64,000 bases of DNA from Burkholderiaceae bacterium (GCA_016790575.1 JAEUOU010000018.1:19196-83195); one strand, 5' to 3'; positions 25,237 to 36,040 are shown, counted from the first letter of the stretch. Notes: generated from the letters alone by a model not told the origin. Numbers and translations are program-made.

Positions 25237-27636
25237 TCACAGCGCCGAGAGGACTTCTTCGGGCGTTGCCGGTGCATTCATGGCTTGCGCCTGACCGCCC
25301 GCCTGTGCGACCGCGTCCCGGATGGCTTCGTACACACTGATGGCGAGCATGAAGGGCGGTTCCCCCACCGCTTTGCTGCCAAAGACGTTGTCTTCCGGGT
25401 TTGGCTCAGGCCACAGGGAAACCGTGAAATGCTCCGGAACATCCCCGGTCGCCGGAATCTTGTAGGTGCTGGGCGCGTGCGTCCGCAGCATCCCCTTGCT
25501 GTCCCACACCAATTGCTCGGTCGTTAGCCAACCCATACCCTGCACAAAACCGCCTTCAATTTGCCCGATATCGATGGCCGGGTTAATGCTGCGCCCGACG
25601 TCGTGCAGGATGTCGACCTTTAGCACCCGGTTTTCACCGGTCAGTGTATCGATTGCGACCTCGGTTACCGCGGCACCGTAGGCGAAATAGTAAAACGGCC
25701 GCCCGAGCATCGTTACCTTGTCATAGTGGATCTTTGGCGTGCGGTAGAAACCGTCACTCCACAGCTGAATGCGGTTGGCGTAGGCGGCGCGAACCACGTC
25801 CTCCCATGCGCGTGTGGTCTTGTCCGTGACGACCTGACCAGCCTCGAAGCGAACGGCCCCGGCACCGCAGCCGTCCATTCCCGCGACAAACGCGGCTAGG
25901 TTCTGGCGTATCTGTCGGGCGGCGTACTGGGCCGCGCGTCCGTTGAGATCGGTGCCGCTGCTCGCCGCAGTTGCGCTGGCATTGGGCACCTTGCTCGTGT
26001 CGGCAGCCGTCGACAGAACCCTGTTGAAAGGCACGCCCAGTTCATCGGCCACGATCGCGGCCACCTTGGTATTGAGGCCTTGGCCCATCTCGGTGCCGCC
26101 GTGATTGACCTGAACGCTGCCGTCCGTGTAGACATGGACCAACGCGCCCGCCTGATTGAACAGGGTCGCGGTGAAGCTGATGCCGAACTTCACCGGAGTG
26201 AGTGCGATCCCGCGCTTGATGACCGGGCTGGAGGCATTCCACCGGGCAATCTGCCCCACACGCTCCCGATAGTTTGCGCTGCGCTCCAGACGGGTCATCA
26301 GGGGGCGGAGGATGTTGTCTTCGACCCGCATCTGGTAGTGGGTGGTATCCCGGCGGCGTACCGGCCCGACGAGACTTTCCGGTGCAATGATTTCATCGCT
26401 GTACAGATTGACCATGCGGACATCCAGCGGATCAAGACCCAGATGGCGGGCAATGTCTCCCATGATGCGCTCGATCACGATTACCCCCTGAGGGCCGCCA
26501 AAACCTCGGAATGCGGTGTGGCTCTGGGTGTTGGTCTTGCACCGATACGAGTGAATGACAACGTCTTCCAGGAAGTACGCGTTGTCGCTATGAAATACGG
26601 CGCGGTCGGCCACCGGTCCGGAAAGGTCGGCACTGAATCCACAACTGGCCAGCATCTCCAGATCGAGTCCGCACAGGCGACCACGTTCGTCGAAGCCGAC
26701 TTTGTAGCGGTAGGCAAAAGGATGGCGTTTGCCGGTAATCAGGAAGTCGTCATCGCGGTCCAGTCGCAGCTTCACCGGGCGCTGCAGCTTCTTGGCTGCA
26801 ATGGCGGCCCAGACCGCCAGATGACCGGCCTGGGTTTCCTTCCCGCCGAAACCCCCGCCCATACGACGACAGGAAACGGTCACCGCGTGGTTGGCCAGAC
26901 CCAGCGCATGTGAGACCCAGTGCTGCACCTCGCCGGGATGCTGGGTGCTGCTGCAGACCAACCATTGGTTCTGCTCCTGGGGGATCACATAGGCAATCTG
27001 TCCTTCTAGGTAAAAGTGCTCCTGCCCGCCGAGTTCGAACGCCCCGGCAAGCCGGTTTGGCGCGCGTCGCAAAGCGCCCGCCGCATCGCCACGGGCGACA
27101 TGCACCGGCGGCAGCACATAGCTCTTTTTCGCATGCGCCTCCTGGGGGGAGAGGATCGGCTCCAGTGGCTCGATATTCCATTTCACCAGGCGGGCGGCTC
27201 GGCGCGCGGTCATGGCATCGTTGGCCACGATCAGTCCGCCCACCTGACCGAGAAATTGCACCGTTCCCACAGCAAAAACCGGTTCGTCGTGAGCAAAGGC
27301 GGCAAGTGTCTGCTCGCCCGGGATGTCCTCAGGTCCGATGAAAGCCCACACCCCCGGCATATTCAGTGCTGCCGTGGCGTCGATACCCTTGAGCACGCCA
27401 TGGGCCACGGGAGAGCACACAGGCGCAGCGTGCAAGGTACCCTGCACCTCGTCAATGTCGTCGATGTAGGCGGCAGCGCCAGCCACCTGGGCACATGCGC
27501 TTTCGTGAAATCTGGAGTTCCCACACTCCACCGCAGACGCGGGCAGGCGCCCCCCAGGCGGACTGTCGCCCCCTTGGGGCAGTCCGGCATTCGGGCCAGT
27601 TCCGCTTGTCACGGGCTGGAATTCGGGGGCATTCAT
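25237..27636 (-). CDS. xdhB: Xanthine dehydrogenase, molybdopterin-binding subunit
   Basis: This 799-aa large subunit oxidises hypoxanthine and xanthine to urate at a molybdenum-pterin centre. Visible are MGGGFGGKE and the FRGFGGPQG loop with the substrate Arg. Also present are NHGGTEMGQGL, ASATAASSGTDLNG and GEPPFML with the catalytic Glu near the carboxy end. Its start overlaps the xdhA stop (ATGA). The extreme amino end carries a Gly/Pro-rich stretch encoded by a GC-rich hairpin-forming sequence, which looks like an in-frame insertion. No xdhC chaperone gene follows, although one usually does. Confidence 0.92.
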   Translation of the reverse strand: MNAPEFQPVTSGTGPNAGLPQGGDSPPGGRLPASAVECGNSRFHESACAQVAGAAAYIDDIDEVQGTLHAAPVCSPVAHGVLKGIDATAALNMPGVWAFIGPEDIPGEQTLAAFAHDEPVFAVGTVQFLGQVGGLIVANDAMTARRAARLVKWNIEPLEPILSPQEAHAKKSYVLPPVHVARGDAAGALRRAPNRLAGAFELGGQEHFYLEGQIAYVIPQEQNQWLVCSSTQHPGEVQHWVSHALGLANHAVTVSCRRMGGGFGGKETQAGHLAVWAAIAAKKLQRPVKLRLDRDDDFLITGKRHPFAYRYKVGFDERGRLCGLDLEMLASCGFSADLSGPVADRAVFHSDNAYFLEDVVIHSYRCKTNTQSHTAFRGFGGPQGVIVIERIMGDIARHLGLDPLDVRMVNLYSDEIIAPESLVGPVRRRDTTHYQMRVEDNILRPLMTRLERSANYRERVGQIARWNASSPVIKRGIALTPVKFGISFTATLFNQAGALVHVYTDGSVQVNHGGTEMGQGLNTKVAAIVADELGVPFNRVLSTAADTSKVPNASATAASSGTDLNGRAAQYAARQIRQNLAAFVAGMDGCGAGAVRFEAGQVVTDKTTRAWEDVVRAAYANRIQLWSDGFYRTPKIHYDKVTMLGRPFYYFAYGAAVTEVAIDTLTGENRVLKVDILHDVGRSINPAIDIGQIEGGFVQGMGWLTTEQLVWDSKGMLRTHAPSTYKIPATGDVPEHFTVSLWPEPNPEDNVFGSKAVGEPPFMLAISVYEAIRDAVAQAGGQAQAMNAPATPEEVLSAL
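27559..27587. repeat. GC-rich hairpin sequence inside the 5' end of xdhB
   Basis: The sequence can fold as CGGACTG-TC-GCCCC, a three-base loop, then GGGGC-A-GTCCG. It encodes the low-complexity LPQGGDSPPGG stretch about 20 residues into XdhB, before the conserved HESA block. Homologous amino ends lack such a segment as far as I know, so it is probably an inserted repeat that kept the frame. Confidence 0.4.
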
Positions 27637-29117
27637 GCGGATACCTCCAGCGGGTTTTCGAGGTTGATGTCGGTCAGGCCCTCACTTTCCAGCCAGAAGC
27701 GGCGCAGCAGGTTGCCCAGCACCGTTTGCCGGTAAGCCGCGCTGGCCCGCATGTCCGAGATCGGCTGGAACTCATTGCGCAGCCTGGCGATGGCGTTCAT
27801 CACTGTGGTTTCGTTCCAGGGCTGGCCGACAAGGGCTGTCTCGGTGCCGGCAGCCCGGACCGGCACGGCCGCAACGCCACCGACGCCAATGGAGGCCCCA
27901 CGCACCACCCCGTTGGTCACGGTCAGGTTGATGGCCAGGCAGATGGCAGAAATGTCATCGTCGAACCGTTTGCTGACCTTGTAGACGCGAGACATTTCCC
28001 CGGGGATGGGCTTTGGCACCTTGATCCAGCACAATAGCTCGTCGGAATGCATGACATTGGTGCGGTAGCCGGTGTAGAGGTCTTCCAGCCGCAGCTCGCG
28101 GTGCGCGACCTCGCCCTTGGTGCGTCCCTTTTTCCACCGCATCAGGACGACACTGGCCCCAAGCGCGATGAGCAGGGGCATGGAATCGCCGATGGGCGAA
28201 CCGTTGGCCACATTGCCTCCCAGGGTGCCCGAATTGCGTACCGGCAGACCGGCAAAACGCTCGGCAAAGCGCCGCAGATGGGGGCGGATCTGCACGAGCG
28301 CATCAAAGGCGTCGATCAGCGTCACCGCGGCGCCGATGGCGACATGGTGCGGGTAGTTCTCGACACGCAGCAACTCCCGCGTGGCGGTGACGTCCAGCAC
28401 CGAGGCAAAACGCTTGTGTTGCTTGGTAACCCACAGGCCGACATCCGTGGTGCCGGCGACAACCTGGGCTCTGGGGTCGTTGGCGCGGGCCTGCAGCAGG
28501 GCTTTCAGGCGGGTCGGGCGCTGGTATGTGGTGCGGGACGCGGACCGGGGGCGCAGATCAAGAAGCGCCGCCACGGTGGCTTTGGCGTTCACTGCACACC
28601 CAGTGGGCAAGGGCAGGGCGCCCATCTGTTGCGCTGCCTCCAGGATGGGCCGGTATCCGGTGCAGCGACAGAGATTGCCAGAAAGATCGGCTTGAGCCTG
28701 CGCGCGGGTGATGCCTTGACCACCGCGTGAATTCACATACATGCCGAAAAGGCTCATGACAAACCCGGGCGTGCAGAAGCCGCATTGGCTCCCGTGGCAC
28801 CGGACCAAGGCTTCCTGAACCGGGTGCAGTTCGCCGCCAGGCGACACAATGTCCTCTGCGGTATAGACGGCCATGCCGTCGACCGAGTGCGCGAGCCGGA
28901 TACAGCTGTTGATGGCTTTGTGGCGCAACTCGCCGTCCACCACTTCGCCCAGCACCACGGTGCAGGCGCCGCAGTCGCCCTCGCCGCAGCCTTCCTTGAC
29001 TGCAGTGCAGCGCAAGTCTTCGCGTAGCAATTCCAGCAGGGTCCGGTCGGGTGGTACATTGTCCAGGCGCACCGGCTGGCCGCGACGAAGAATCCGAATG
29101 GGTTTGACCTTGTCCAT
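27633..29117 (-). CDS. xdhA: Xanthine dehydrogenase, iron-sulfur and FAD subunit
   Basis: This 494-aa small subunit carries two [2Fe-2S] clusters (CGEGDCGAC near residue 45; CGFCTPG and CRCTGYRP near 110-150) and an FAD domain (VVAGTTDVG, NSGTLGGNVANGSPIGD). It passes electrons from the molybdenum subunit to NAD. The start at MDKVKP is preferred: GAGGA lies upstream and homologues begin with this iron-sulfur domain, while the open frame runs 47 codons further. It is transcribed away from a LysR regulator and overlaps xdhB by 4 bp. Confidence 0.92.
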   Translation of the reverse strand: MDKVKPIRILRRGQPVRLDNVPPDRTLLELLREDLRCTAVKEGCGEGDCGACTVVLGEVVDGELRHKAINSCIRLAHSVDGMAVYTAEDIVSPGGELHPVQEALVRCHGSQCGFCTPGFVMSLFGMYVNSRGGQGITRAQAQADLSGNLCRCTGYRPILEAAQQMGALPLPTGCAVNAKATVAALLDLRPRSASRTTYQRPTRLKALLQARANDPRAQVVAGTTDVGLWVTKQHKRFASVLDVTATRELLRVENYPHHVAIGAAVTLIDAFDALVQIRPHLRRFAERFAGLPVRNSGTLGGNVANGSPIGDSMPLLIALGASVVLMRWKKGRTKGEVAHRELRLEDLYTGYRTNVMHSDELLCWIKVPKPIPGEMSRVYKVSKRFDDDISAICLAINLTVTNGVVRGASIGVGGVAAVPVRAAGTETALVGQPWNETTVMNAIARLRNEFQPISDMRASAAYRQTVLGNLLRRFWLESEGLTDINLENPLEVSA

Positions 29118-29201
29118 GAAAGCAGTCCTCTTGCGCGAGGGTAGGGCGGCCGTGGTGGCCGGGCATTCCGATCCTGTTATGGACTTCATTCTGACGAACG
29201 T

Positions 29202-30134
29202 ATGCGCGATCAGACACTCTTCGACAAGATTGATCTCCATCTGATCAGGGTCTTGCATACCGTGTTAACCGAGCGAAGCGTGTCACGTGCGGCGATCCGG
29301 CTGGGGATGTACCAGCCGGCGGTCAGCGCGTCGCTCAAACGTCTGCGTGACCTGGCGGGCGATCCCCTGCTGGTGCGGTCGGGCTCCGCGATGGTGCCTA
29401 CCGATGCCGGCCTGCAGATGATCGAGCCCGCCGCCAGCATCCTGCGCGCCGCCGAGTCGCTATTCTCTGACGCACGTGGCTTTGAACCCACCACGGCACG
29501 GCACACATTTCGCATCGCTGCCAGCGACTACCTCGACCCCCTGTTCCTGCCGCGCCTGGTCGCACAGATCAAGGCGCAGGCGCCACATTGCCCGATCGAA
29601 ATCCATCCCCTCTCCGCTGAGAGCGACTATCGCACCCGTCTGGCCCAAGGCGAGGTCGACGTCGTGATAGGCAATTGGCCGACGCCGCCGGATCACCTGC
29701 ATCTCGGGCGCCTTTTCGGGGATGAAGTGGTTTGCCTGGTTGCGCAGGACCACCCGGCTGTGCGACGTGGCTGGGATAGTCAGGCCTGGCTGGAGGCGGA
29801 ACATATCGCGCCGACCCCAACCCACCCGGGTGCGCGGGGCGTGATCGACGACCACCTCGATTCGCTGGGCTTGCAACGAAACATCACTGCCCGGTGTCCG
29901 CATTTCGGCCTGATTCCCAGCATGGTGGCATCAAGTTTGCTTGTTTTGACGACAGGTCGGCAGTACTGTGAGCGGTACGTCGATCGTCTCCCGGTCAAGA
30001 TACTGCCCTGTCCGATTGCCTTTCCGCGCCTGATGTACTACCAGCTCTGGCATGAACGTACCCATGCGTCGCGACCGGCGCGCTGGTTGCGCGACCGGGT
30101 GAAGGCAGTTGCCGCTGAACTTCGAAAAGAATAG
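29202..30134 (+). CDS. LysR family regulator divergent from xdhAB
   Basis: This 310-aa LysR-type protein has an amino-terminal winged HTH (VLTERSVSRAAIRLGMYQPAVSASLKRLRDL) and a periplasmic-binding-protein-like effector domain with DVVIGNWPTPP. The 84-bp gap shared with xdhA is the usual arrangement for a LysR protein controlling its divergent neighbour, so purine-responsive control of xdhAB, and perhaps the importer downstream, is inferred. The stop codon TAG lies inside a dispersed 31-bp repeat. Confidence 0.87.
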   Translation: MRDQTLFDKIDLHLIRVLHTVLTERSVSRAAIRLGMYQPAVSASLKRLRDLAGDPLLVRSGSAMVPTDAGLQMIEPAASILRAAESLFSDARGFEPTTARHTFRIAASDYLDPLFLPRLVAQIKAQAPHCPIEIHPLSAESDYRTRLAQGEVDVVIGNWPTPPDHLHLGRLFGDEVVCLVAQDHPAVRRGWDSQAWLEAEHIAPTPTHPGARGVIDDHLDSLGLQRNITARCPHFGLIPSMVASSLLVLTTGRQYCERYVDRLPVKILPCPIAFPRLMYYQLWHERTHASRPARWLRDRVKAVAAELRKE

Positions 30135-30161
30135 CAAAAAAAGACCTTTTTATGCTGGGTA
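30131..30161 (-). repeat. 31-bp dispersed repeat, copy 3
   Basis: This inverse copy runs from ATAGC to GGGTA, and its first bases supply the TAG stop of the LysR gene. Read on the minus strand it is nearly consensus, with TACCCAGCATAAAAAGGTC. Confidence 0.75.
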
Positions 30162-30197
30162 TTGACCAAAAAGACTTCACAAACAGGGTGGCGCGCC

Positions 30198-31760
30198 ATG
30201 GGTGAGCTCCGATTGCTTCTCAGCGGCATCACCAAACGGTATCCCGGCGTGGTGGCCAACAGCGGTGTTGCCCTGAGCGTGCGGGCCGGCGAGATTCACG
30301 CGGTTCTGGGGGAGAACGGCGCGGGCAAGTCCACGCTGATGAAGATCATTTACGGCAGCGTCAAGCCCGACGAAGGGCAGATGCGGTTTGATGGCCGCGA
30401 AGTGGTGATCCGCAATCCGCAGGAGGCGCGTGCCTTGGGTATCGCGATGGTGTTCCAGCATTTCAGCCTGTTCGATACCTTGACGGTGGCGGAAAACGTC
30501 TGGCTGGGGCTGGACAAGCAGCTCAGTCTGTCCCAGGTCAGTGAGCGGATCAGCCTGAAAGCGGCGGAGTACGGTCTGGATCTGGACCCGGCGCGTCCGG
30601 TTCATACCTTGAGCGTCGGGGAGATGCAGCGAGTCGAGATCATTCGCGCACTGCTGACCGATCCGCGGCTGCTGATTCTGGACGAGCCCACCTCCGTGCT
30701 GACACCCCAGGCGGTGGACAAGCTTTTTGTCGTGCTGCGCAAGCTCGCGTCCGAGGGGTGCAGCATCCTGTACATCAGCCACAAGTTGCACGAAATCCGC
30801 GAACTGTGCACCGCCTGCACCGTGCTGCGCGGTGGCAAGGTCACCGGGGTGACCGACCCGCGCCAGGAATCCAATGCCAGCCTGAGCCGACTGATGATCG
30901 GCGCCGAGCCGCCCGCGCTGGAGCGGGTGGCACCGCAGACGGGGGGCGTCATGCTCGAAGTGCGCAACCTGTCGCTGGCGCGCGAGGACCATTTTGGTGT
31001 GGACTTGCACAACATCGACCTGGCGGTACGCACCGGGGAGGTGGTCGGTGTTGCCGGTGTTTCGGGCAACGGGCAACGGGAAATGCTGTATGCCCTGTCG
31101 GGTGAAGACACCCGCGCATCGGCCGAGATGGTGTGGCTGGATGGGCGCCCGGTGGGCGCCCTCGGTCCCCGTCCGCGCCGGGCGCTGGGTCTTCATTTTG
31201 TGCCGGAAGAGCGACTGGGACGCGGTGCGGTTCCGGCGCTCAGTCTCGCGCAGAACTTGCTGTTGACCCGCGATGATGCGGTCGGTGCCGGGGGCTGGAT
31301 TCGGCTGGGCGACTTGCGACGGCAAGCCGAGGAATTGATCAGTCGGTTCAATGTCAAGGCCAACGGGCCGGATGCGTCGGCGCGCTCACTGTCCGGTGGC
31401 AATTTGCAGAAATTCATTGTCGGTCGGGAGATCGATGCGCAGCCGAAACTGTTGATCGTCTCGCAGCCGACCTGGGGTGTCGACGTCGGTGCGGCGGCCC
31501 AGATCCGGGGCGCGATCCTGGCGTTGCGCGACGCCGGCTGTGCGGTGCTGGTCTTCAGCGAAGAGCTGGACGAGCTGTTCGAAATCAGCGATCGACTGCA
31601 TGTCATGGCGCATGGCCGGCTTTCGCCTTCACTGGACCGGGCCGAGGCGACCGTGAGCCAGATCGGCGAATGGATGAGTGGGCTGTGGAGTCCGGCGGTG
31701 CAGGCGCACCTGGCCGATGTGGAGCACAGCAGTAAAGAGGTCGCGCATGATCCGGCTTGA
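30198..31760 (+). CDS. Nucleoside/purine-type ABC importer, ATP-binding protein
   Basis: This protein of about 520 aa has two ABC domains in tandem. The first has Walker A GENGAGKST near residue 38, a signature-like LSVGEMQRVE and LLILDEPTSVLT. The second lacks a consensus Walker A (GVSGNGQRE), has LSGGNLQK as signature, and at the Walker B end reads LIVSQPTWGVD, as in sugar and nucleoside importers of the BMP group (NupO/YufO type). It energises uptake through the two permeases encoded next. The start at MGELRL fits the family length. Its end overlaps the first permease gene by 14 bp. Confidence 0.88.
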   Translation: MGELRLLLSGITKRYPGVVANSGVALSVRAGEIHAVLGENGAGKSTLMKIIYGSVKPDEGQMRFDGREVVIRNPQEARALGIAMVFQHFSLFDTLTVAENVWLGLDKQLSLSQVSERISLKAAEYGLDLDPARPVHTLSVGEMQRVEIIRALLTDPRLLILDEPTSVLTPQAVDKLFVVLRKLASEGCSILYISHKLHEIRELCTACTVLRGGKVTGVTDPRQESNASLSRLMIGAEPPALERVAPQTGGVMLEVRNLSLAREDHFGVDLHNIDLAVRTGEVVGVAGVSGNGQREMLYALSGEDTRASAEMVWLDGRPVGALGPRPRRALGLHFVPEERLGRGAVPALSLAQNLLLTRDDAVGAGGWIRLGDLRRQAEELISRFNVKANGPDASARSLSGGNLQKFIVGREIDAQPKLLIVSQPTWGVDVGAAAQIRGAILALRDAGCAVLVFSEELDELFEISDRLHVMAHGRLSPSLDRAEATVSQIGEWMSGLWSPAVQAHLADVEHSSKEVAHDPA

Positions 31761-32811
31761 ACCGCGGCCCCAATCGTCTGCGCTTTGGAGTTACGGCTCG
31801 CCGATCCTGGCGCTGGTCATCACCGTGCTGATCGGTCTGGCCCTGTTCACGTTGCTGGGCAAGGATCCGGTCAAGGGTCTGCTGGTCTTTTTCTGGGAAC
31901 CCATCAGAACACCTTACGCCGTGGGCGAGCTGATGGTCAAAGCCACGCCCCTGCTGGTGATTGCGCTCGGCCTGGCGGTGTGTTTCCGCTCCAACGTCTG
32001 GAACATCGGGGCCGAGGGGCAGTTTGTGCTCGGCGCCATTGCGGGCGGTGGTGTGGCACTGCTGGCGGGCAAGGACACCGGCGCCTGGATCGTGCCGGCC
32101 GTCTTGGTGGCCGGGGTGCTGGGGGGCATGGCCTGGGCGGGGCTTACCGCGCTGCTGCGCGACCGCTTCAACGCCAATGAAATCCTGGTGAGCCTGATGC
32201 TGGTCTATGTCGCGATCCAACTGCTCAATTATCTGGTCTACGGGCCGTGGAAAGACCCGGGCGGATACAACTTTCCCCAGTCGAAAACCTTTGAATCCGT
32301 CACCAAGATTCCCCGGCTGATGGAGGGATCGCGAGTTCACGTCGGACTGATTCTGGCCCTCGCCGGCGCAGCGGCATTGTGGATTTACCTGTTTCGCACC
32401 CGGGCTGGATTCGCGCAGCAGGTGGGTGGCCTGGCGCCGGCCGCCGCCCGCTATGCCGGTTTTTCCTCCCGCAAGGCGCTGTGGCTGGCGCTGCTGGTCT
32501 CGGGCGGCGCCGCCGGTCTGGCCGGCGCTCTCGAGGTGGCTGGTCCGATCGGCCAGCTGACACCGTATGTGCCCGCAGGCTACGGCTTTGCCGCGATCAT
32601 TGTTGCCTTTGTCGGGCGCCTGCACCCGGTGGGCATGGTGTTTTCGGCGATCCTGATGAGTATGTTCTACATCGGCGGCGAGCTGGCGCAGTCGCGCCTG
32701 GGTCTGCCCAAATCGATCACCGGAGTTTTCCAGGGGCTGTTGCTGTTTGCCCTGCTCGCCTGTGACACCCTGATCGCCTACCGAATCCGGTGGAAGAAAG
32801 GAGCACGCTGA
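31747..32811 (+). CDS. ABC importer permease 1 (nucleoside type)
   Basis: This 354-aa inner-membrane permease has eight to ten hydrophobic segments. NVWNIGAEGQFVLGAI is the BPD_transp_2 signature, DRFNANEILVSLMLVYVA follows, and the carboxy end AAIIVAFVGRLHPVG is conserved in nucleoside permeases of the YufP/NupP group. It forms the channel with the second permease. The start ATG 31747 lies inside the ATPase gene, and the stop shares one base with the next start, so the transporter genes are translationally coupled. Confidence 0.87.
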   Translation: MIRLEPRPQSSALWSYGSPILALVITVLIGLALFTLLGKDPVKGLLVFFWEPIRTPYAVGELMVKATPLLVIALGLAVCFRSNVWNIGAEGQFVLGAIAGGGVALLAGKDTGAWIVPAVLVAGVLGGMAWAGLTALLRDRFNANEILVSLMLVYVAIQLLNYLVYGPWKDPGGYNFPQSKTFESVTKIPRLMEGSRVHVGLILALAGAAALWIYLFRTRAGFAQQVGGLAPAAARYAGFSSRKALWLALLVSGGAAGLAGALEVAGPIGQLTPYVPAGYGFAAIIVAFVGRLHPVGMVFSAILMSMFYIGGELAQSRLGLPKSITGVFQGLLLFALLACDTLIAYRIRWKKGAR

Positions 32812-33731
32812 TGGACGCCTATGCGTTGCTGATTGCGGCAACACTCAATGCCGGGACCGTTCTGGCACTGGCGGCGCTCGGCCTGCTGATCAACGAGAAA
32901 GCCGGCATCGTCAACCTCGGCGCCGAAGGCATGATGTTGTGTGCCGCGATCGCCGGTTTTGCGGCGGTGGTTCATACGGGCAGTGACTGGGCCGGATTCG
33001 CTGCGGGGATCGGCGCCGGGGCCTTGCTGGCCGCGGTGTTTGGTGTGCTGGTGATCTGGCTCAACACCAACCAGTACGCCACCGGCCTGGCCTTGAGCCT
33101 GTTCGGGCTCGGCTTCTCGGCCTTTGCCGGTATTGCCTATGTGCAGGAAAAGCTGCCGGAGCGAGCCCAGTTCGTCCTGCCCGTGCTGGGTGATTTGCCG
33201 CTGATTGGCCCGGCGCTTTTTCGCCACCATCCGCTGGTCTATGGGGCCATGGCGCTGGTTGCCGGCCTGATCTGGTTCCTGTACCGCTCGCGTGCCGGCC
33301 TGGTGCTGCGGGCCGTGGGCGAGTCACCCGAGTCTGCGCACGCCCTGGGCTACCCGGTTCGCCTCATCCGATGGCTGGCGGTTGTGGCCGGGGGCGGCCT
33401 GTGTGGCCTGGCGGGCGCTTACATCTCGGTTGTCTACACCCCGTTGTGGGTGGAGGGCATGGTGGCCGGCAAAGGCTGGATCGCGTTGGCGCTGACCACC
33501 TTCGCCACGTGGCGGCCGGCGCGTGTGCTGCTGGGCGCCTACCTGTTCGGCGGGGTCACCATGTTGCAGTTTCACCTGCAGGGCATCGGCGTCGAAGTGC
33601 CCAGCCAGTTCCTGACCATGCTGCCCTATCTGGCCACCATCGTGGTACTCGCACTGATTTCCCGCAACCCCACGTGGATCAGGGTCAACATGCCGGCCTC
33701 GTTGGGTAAACCGTTCTTCCCCGGCTCATAA
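32811..33731 (+). CDS. ABC importer permease 2 (nucleoside type)
   Basis: This 306-aa inner-membrane permease has GLLINEKAGIVNLGAEGMML as its signature, NTNQYATGLALSLFGLGFSAF, and GKGWIALALTTFATW near the carboxy end, as in the YufQ/NupQ group. It partners with the preceding permease. It starts at ATG 32811 within the TGATG junction. The matching binding protein follows 37 nt downstream. Confidence 0.87.
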   Translation: MDAYALLIAATLNAGTVLALAALGLLINEKAGIVNLGAEGMMLCAAIAGFAAVVHTGSDWAGFAAGIGAGALLAAVFGVLVIWLNTNQYATGLALSLFGLGFSAFAGIAYVQEKLPERAQFVLPVLGDLPLIGPALFRHHPLVYGAMALVAGLIWFLYRSRAGLVLRAVGESPESAHALGYPVRLIRWLAVVAGGGLCGLAGAYISVVYTPLWVEGMVAGKGWIALALTTFATWRPARVLLGAYLFGGVTMLQFHLQGIGVEVPSQFLTMLPYLATIVVLALISRNPTWIRVNMPASLGKPFFPGS

Positions 33732-33768
33732 TGGCCATTTTTTCAACCTTGACTCTTCAGGAACATCC

Positions 33769-34929
33769 ATGACTGATCTTCGCAAGCGCTCCCTGCTCAA
33801 GGCGGCGGCATTTACGGCCATTGCCGCGGCCGCCCTCGCCGGCTGTGGCAAAAAAGAAGAAGCCAAACCCGCTGCTGCGCCGGCGGCTGCTCCTGCTTCG
33901 GCTCCGGCCAAGCCTGAGCCGCTGAAGATTGCCTTCGCCTACGTCGGACCGGTCGGTGATGGCGGCTGGACGTTCGCGCACGACAACGGTCGCAAGGCGA
34001 TCGAGAAAGAATTCGGTGACAAGGTCGTCACCAGCTTCGTCGAGAAAGTGCCCGAAAGCGCCGACGCCGAGCGCGTGATCCGCGACATGGCCGCGCAAGG
34101 CAACAAGCTGATCTTCGGCACTACCTTCGGCTATATGGAACCCATGCTCAAGGTTGCGGCCGACAACAAGGGGATCAAGTTCGAACATGCCACCGGCTAC
34201 AAGACGGCCGAGAACATGCGCACGTACGACAGCCGCACGTATGAGGGCGCGTACATGGCCGGTGTCATCGCCGGCAAGATGACCAAGTCCAACACGCTGG
34301 GGGTCGTCGGCTCGATTCCGATTCCCGAGGTCATCCGCAACATCAACAGCTTCACGCTGGGTGCGCAATCGGTCAACCCCAAGATCAAGACCAAGGTGGT
34401 CTGGGTGGGCGAATGGTTCAATCCGCCCAAGGAAACCGAGGCCGCCACTGCGCTGATCAACGGTGGCGCCGACGTGCTGATGCAGAACACCGATTCCTCG
34501 GCCGTCTTGCAGACCGCCGAGAAGATGGGCAAGCGTGCCTTCGGCTGGGACAGCGACATGACCGCCTACGGTCCCAAGGCGCACCTGGGATCGGCGATCA
34601 TCAACTGGGGTCCGTACTACATCAAGGCCACGCGCGAGGCGCTCGAAGGCAAGTGGACCACCGGCCAGAGCTGGTGGGGCGTCAAGGAAGGTGCGATTGA
34701 CATGGTGTCCGTTGCGGCCGACGTGCCCGAAGACACCAAGAAGCGCGTCGATGAAATTCGTGCTGGTCTGAAGGACGGCAGTTTTGTCATCTGGAAAGGT
34801 CCGATCGTCGGTCAGGATGGCAAGGAAGTGCTGGCCAAAGACGCCGTAGCCGACGACAAATTCCTCGGTGGTGTCAATTTCTACGTCAAGGGCGTGGAAG
34901 GCAAGATCCCCGGTGGTGATAAAAAGTGA
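33769..34929 (+). CDS. BMP family purine/nucleoside-binding lipoprotein 1
   Basis: This 386-aa binding lipoprotein has a signal with lipobox LAGC (Cys at about residue 26) and an alanine/proline linker. The BMP-family domain follows: IAFAYVGPVGDGGWTFAHDNGR, SFVEKVPES, FGTTFGYMEP and TGYKTAENM. BMP proteins bind purine nucleosides or bases in the periplasm and deliver them to the ABC permeases. It sits directly after the ATPase and permease genes and is closed by a strong terminator, so it is the primary receptor of this importer. Confidence 0.9.
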   Translation: MTDLRKRSLLKAAAFTAIAAAALAGCGKKEEAKPAAAPAAAPASAPAKPEPLKIAFAYVGPVGDGGWTFAHDNGRKAIEKEFGDKVVTSFVEKVPESADAERVIRDMAAQGNKLIFGTTFGYMEPMLKVAADNKGIKFEHATGYKTAENMRTYDSRTYEGAYMAGVIAGKMTKSNTLGVVGSIPIPEVIRNINSFTLGAQSVNPKIKTKVVWVGEWFNPPKETEAATALINGGADVLMQNTDSSAVLQTAEKMGKRAFGWDSDMTAYGPKAHLGSAIINWGPYYIKATREALEGKWTTGQSWWGVKEGAIDMVSVAADVPEDTKKRVDEIRAGLKDGSFVIWKGPIVGQDGKEVLAKDAVADDKFLGGVNFYVKGVEGKIPGGDKK

Positions 34930-34940
34930 TCATCCGATGA

Positions 34941-36038
<1,098 letters not shown>

Positions 36039-36040
36039 CC

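Noticed and set aside
29118..29201. LysR T-N11-A operator in the xdhA-lysR gap
   Set aside because: TTC-N8-GAA occurs near 29183-29196, but the match is too weak and short to single out.
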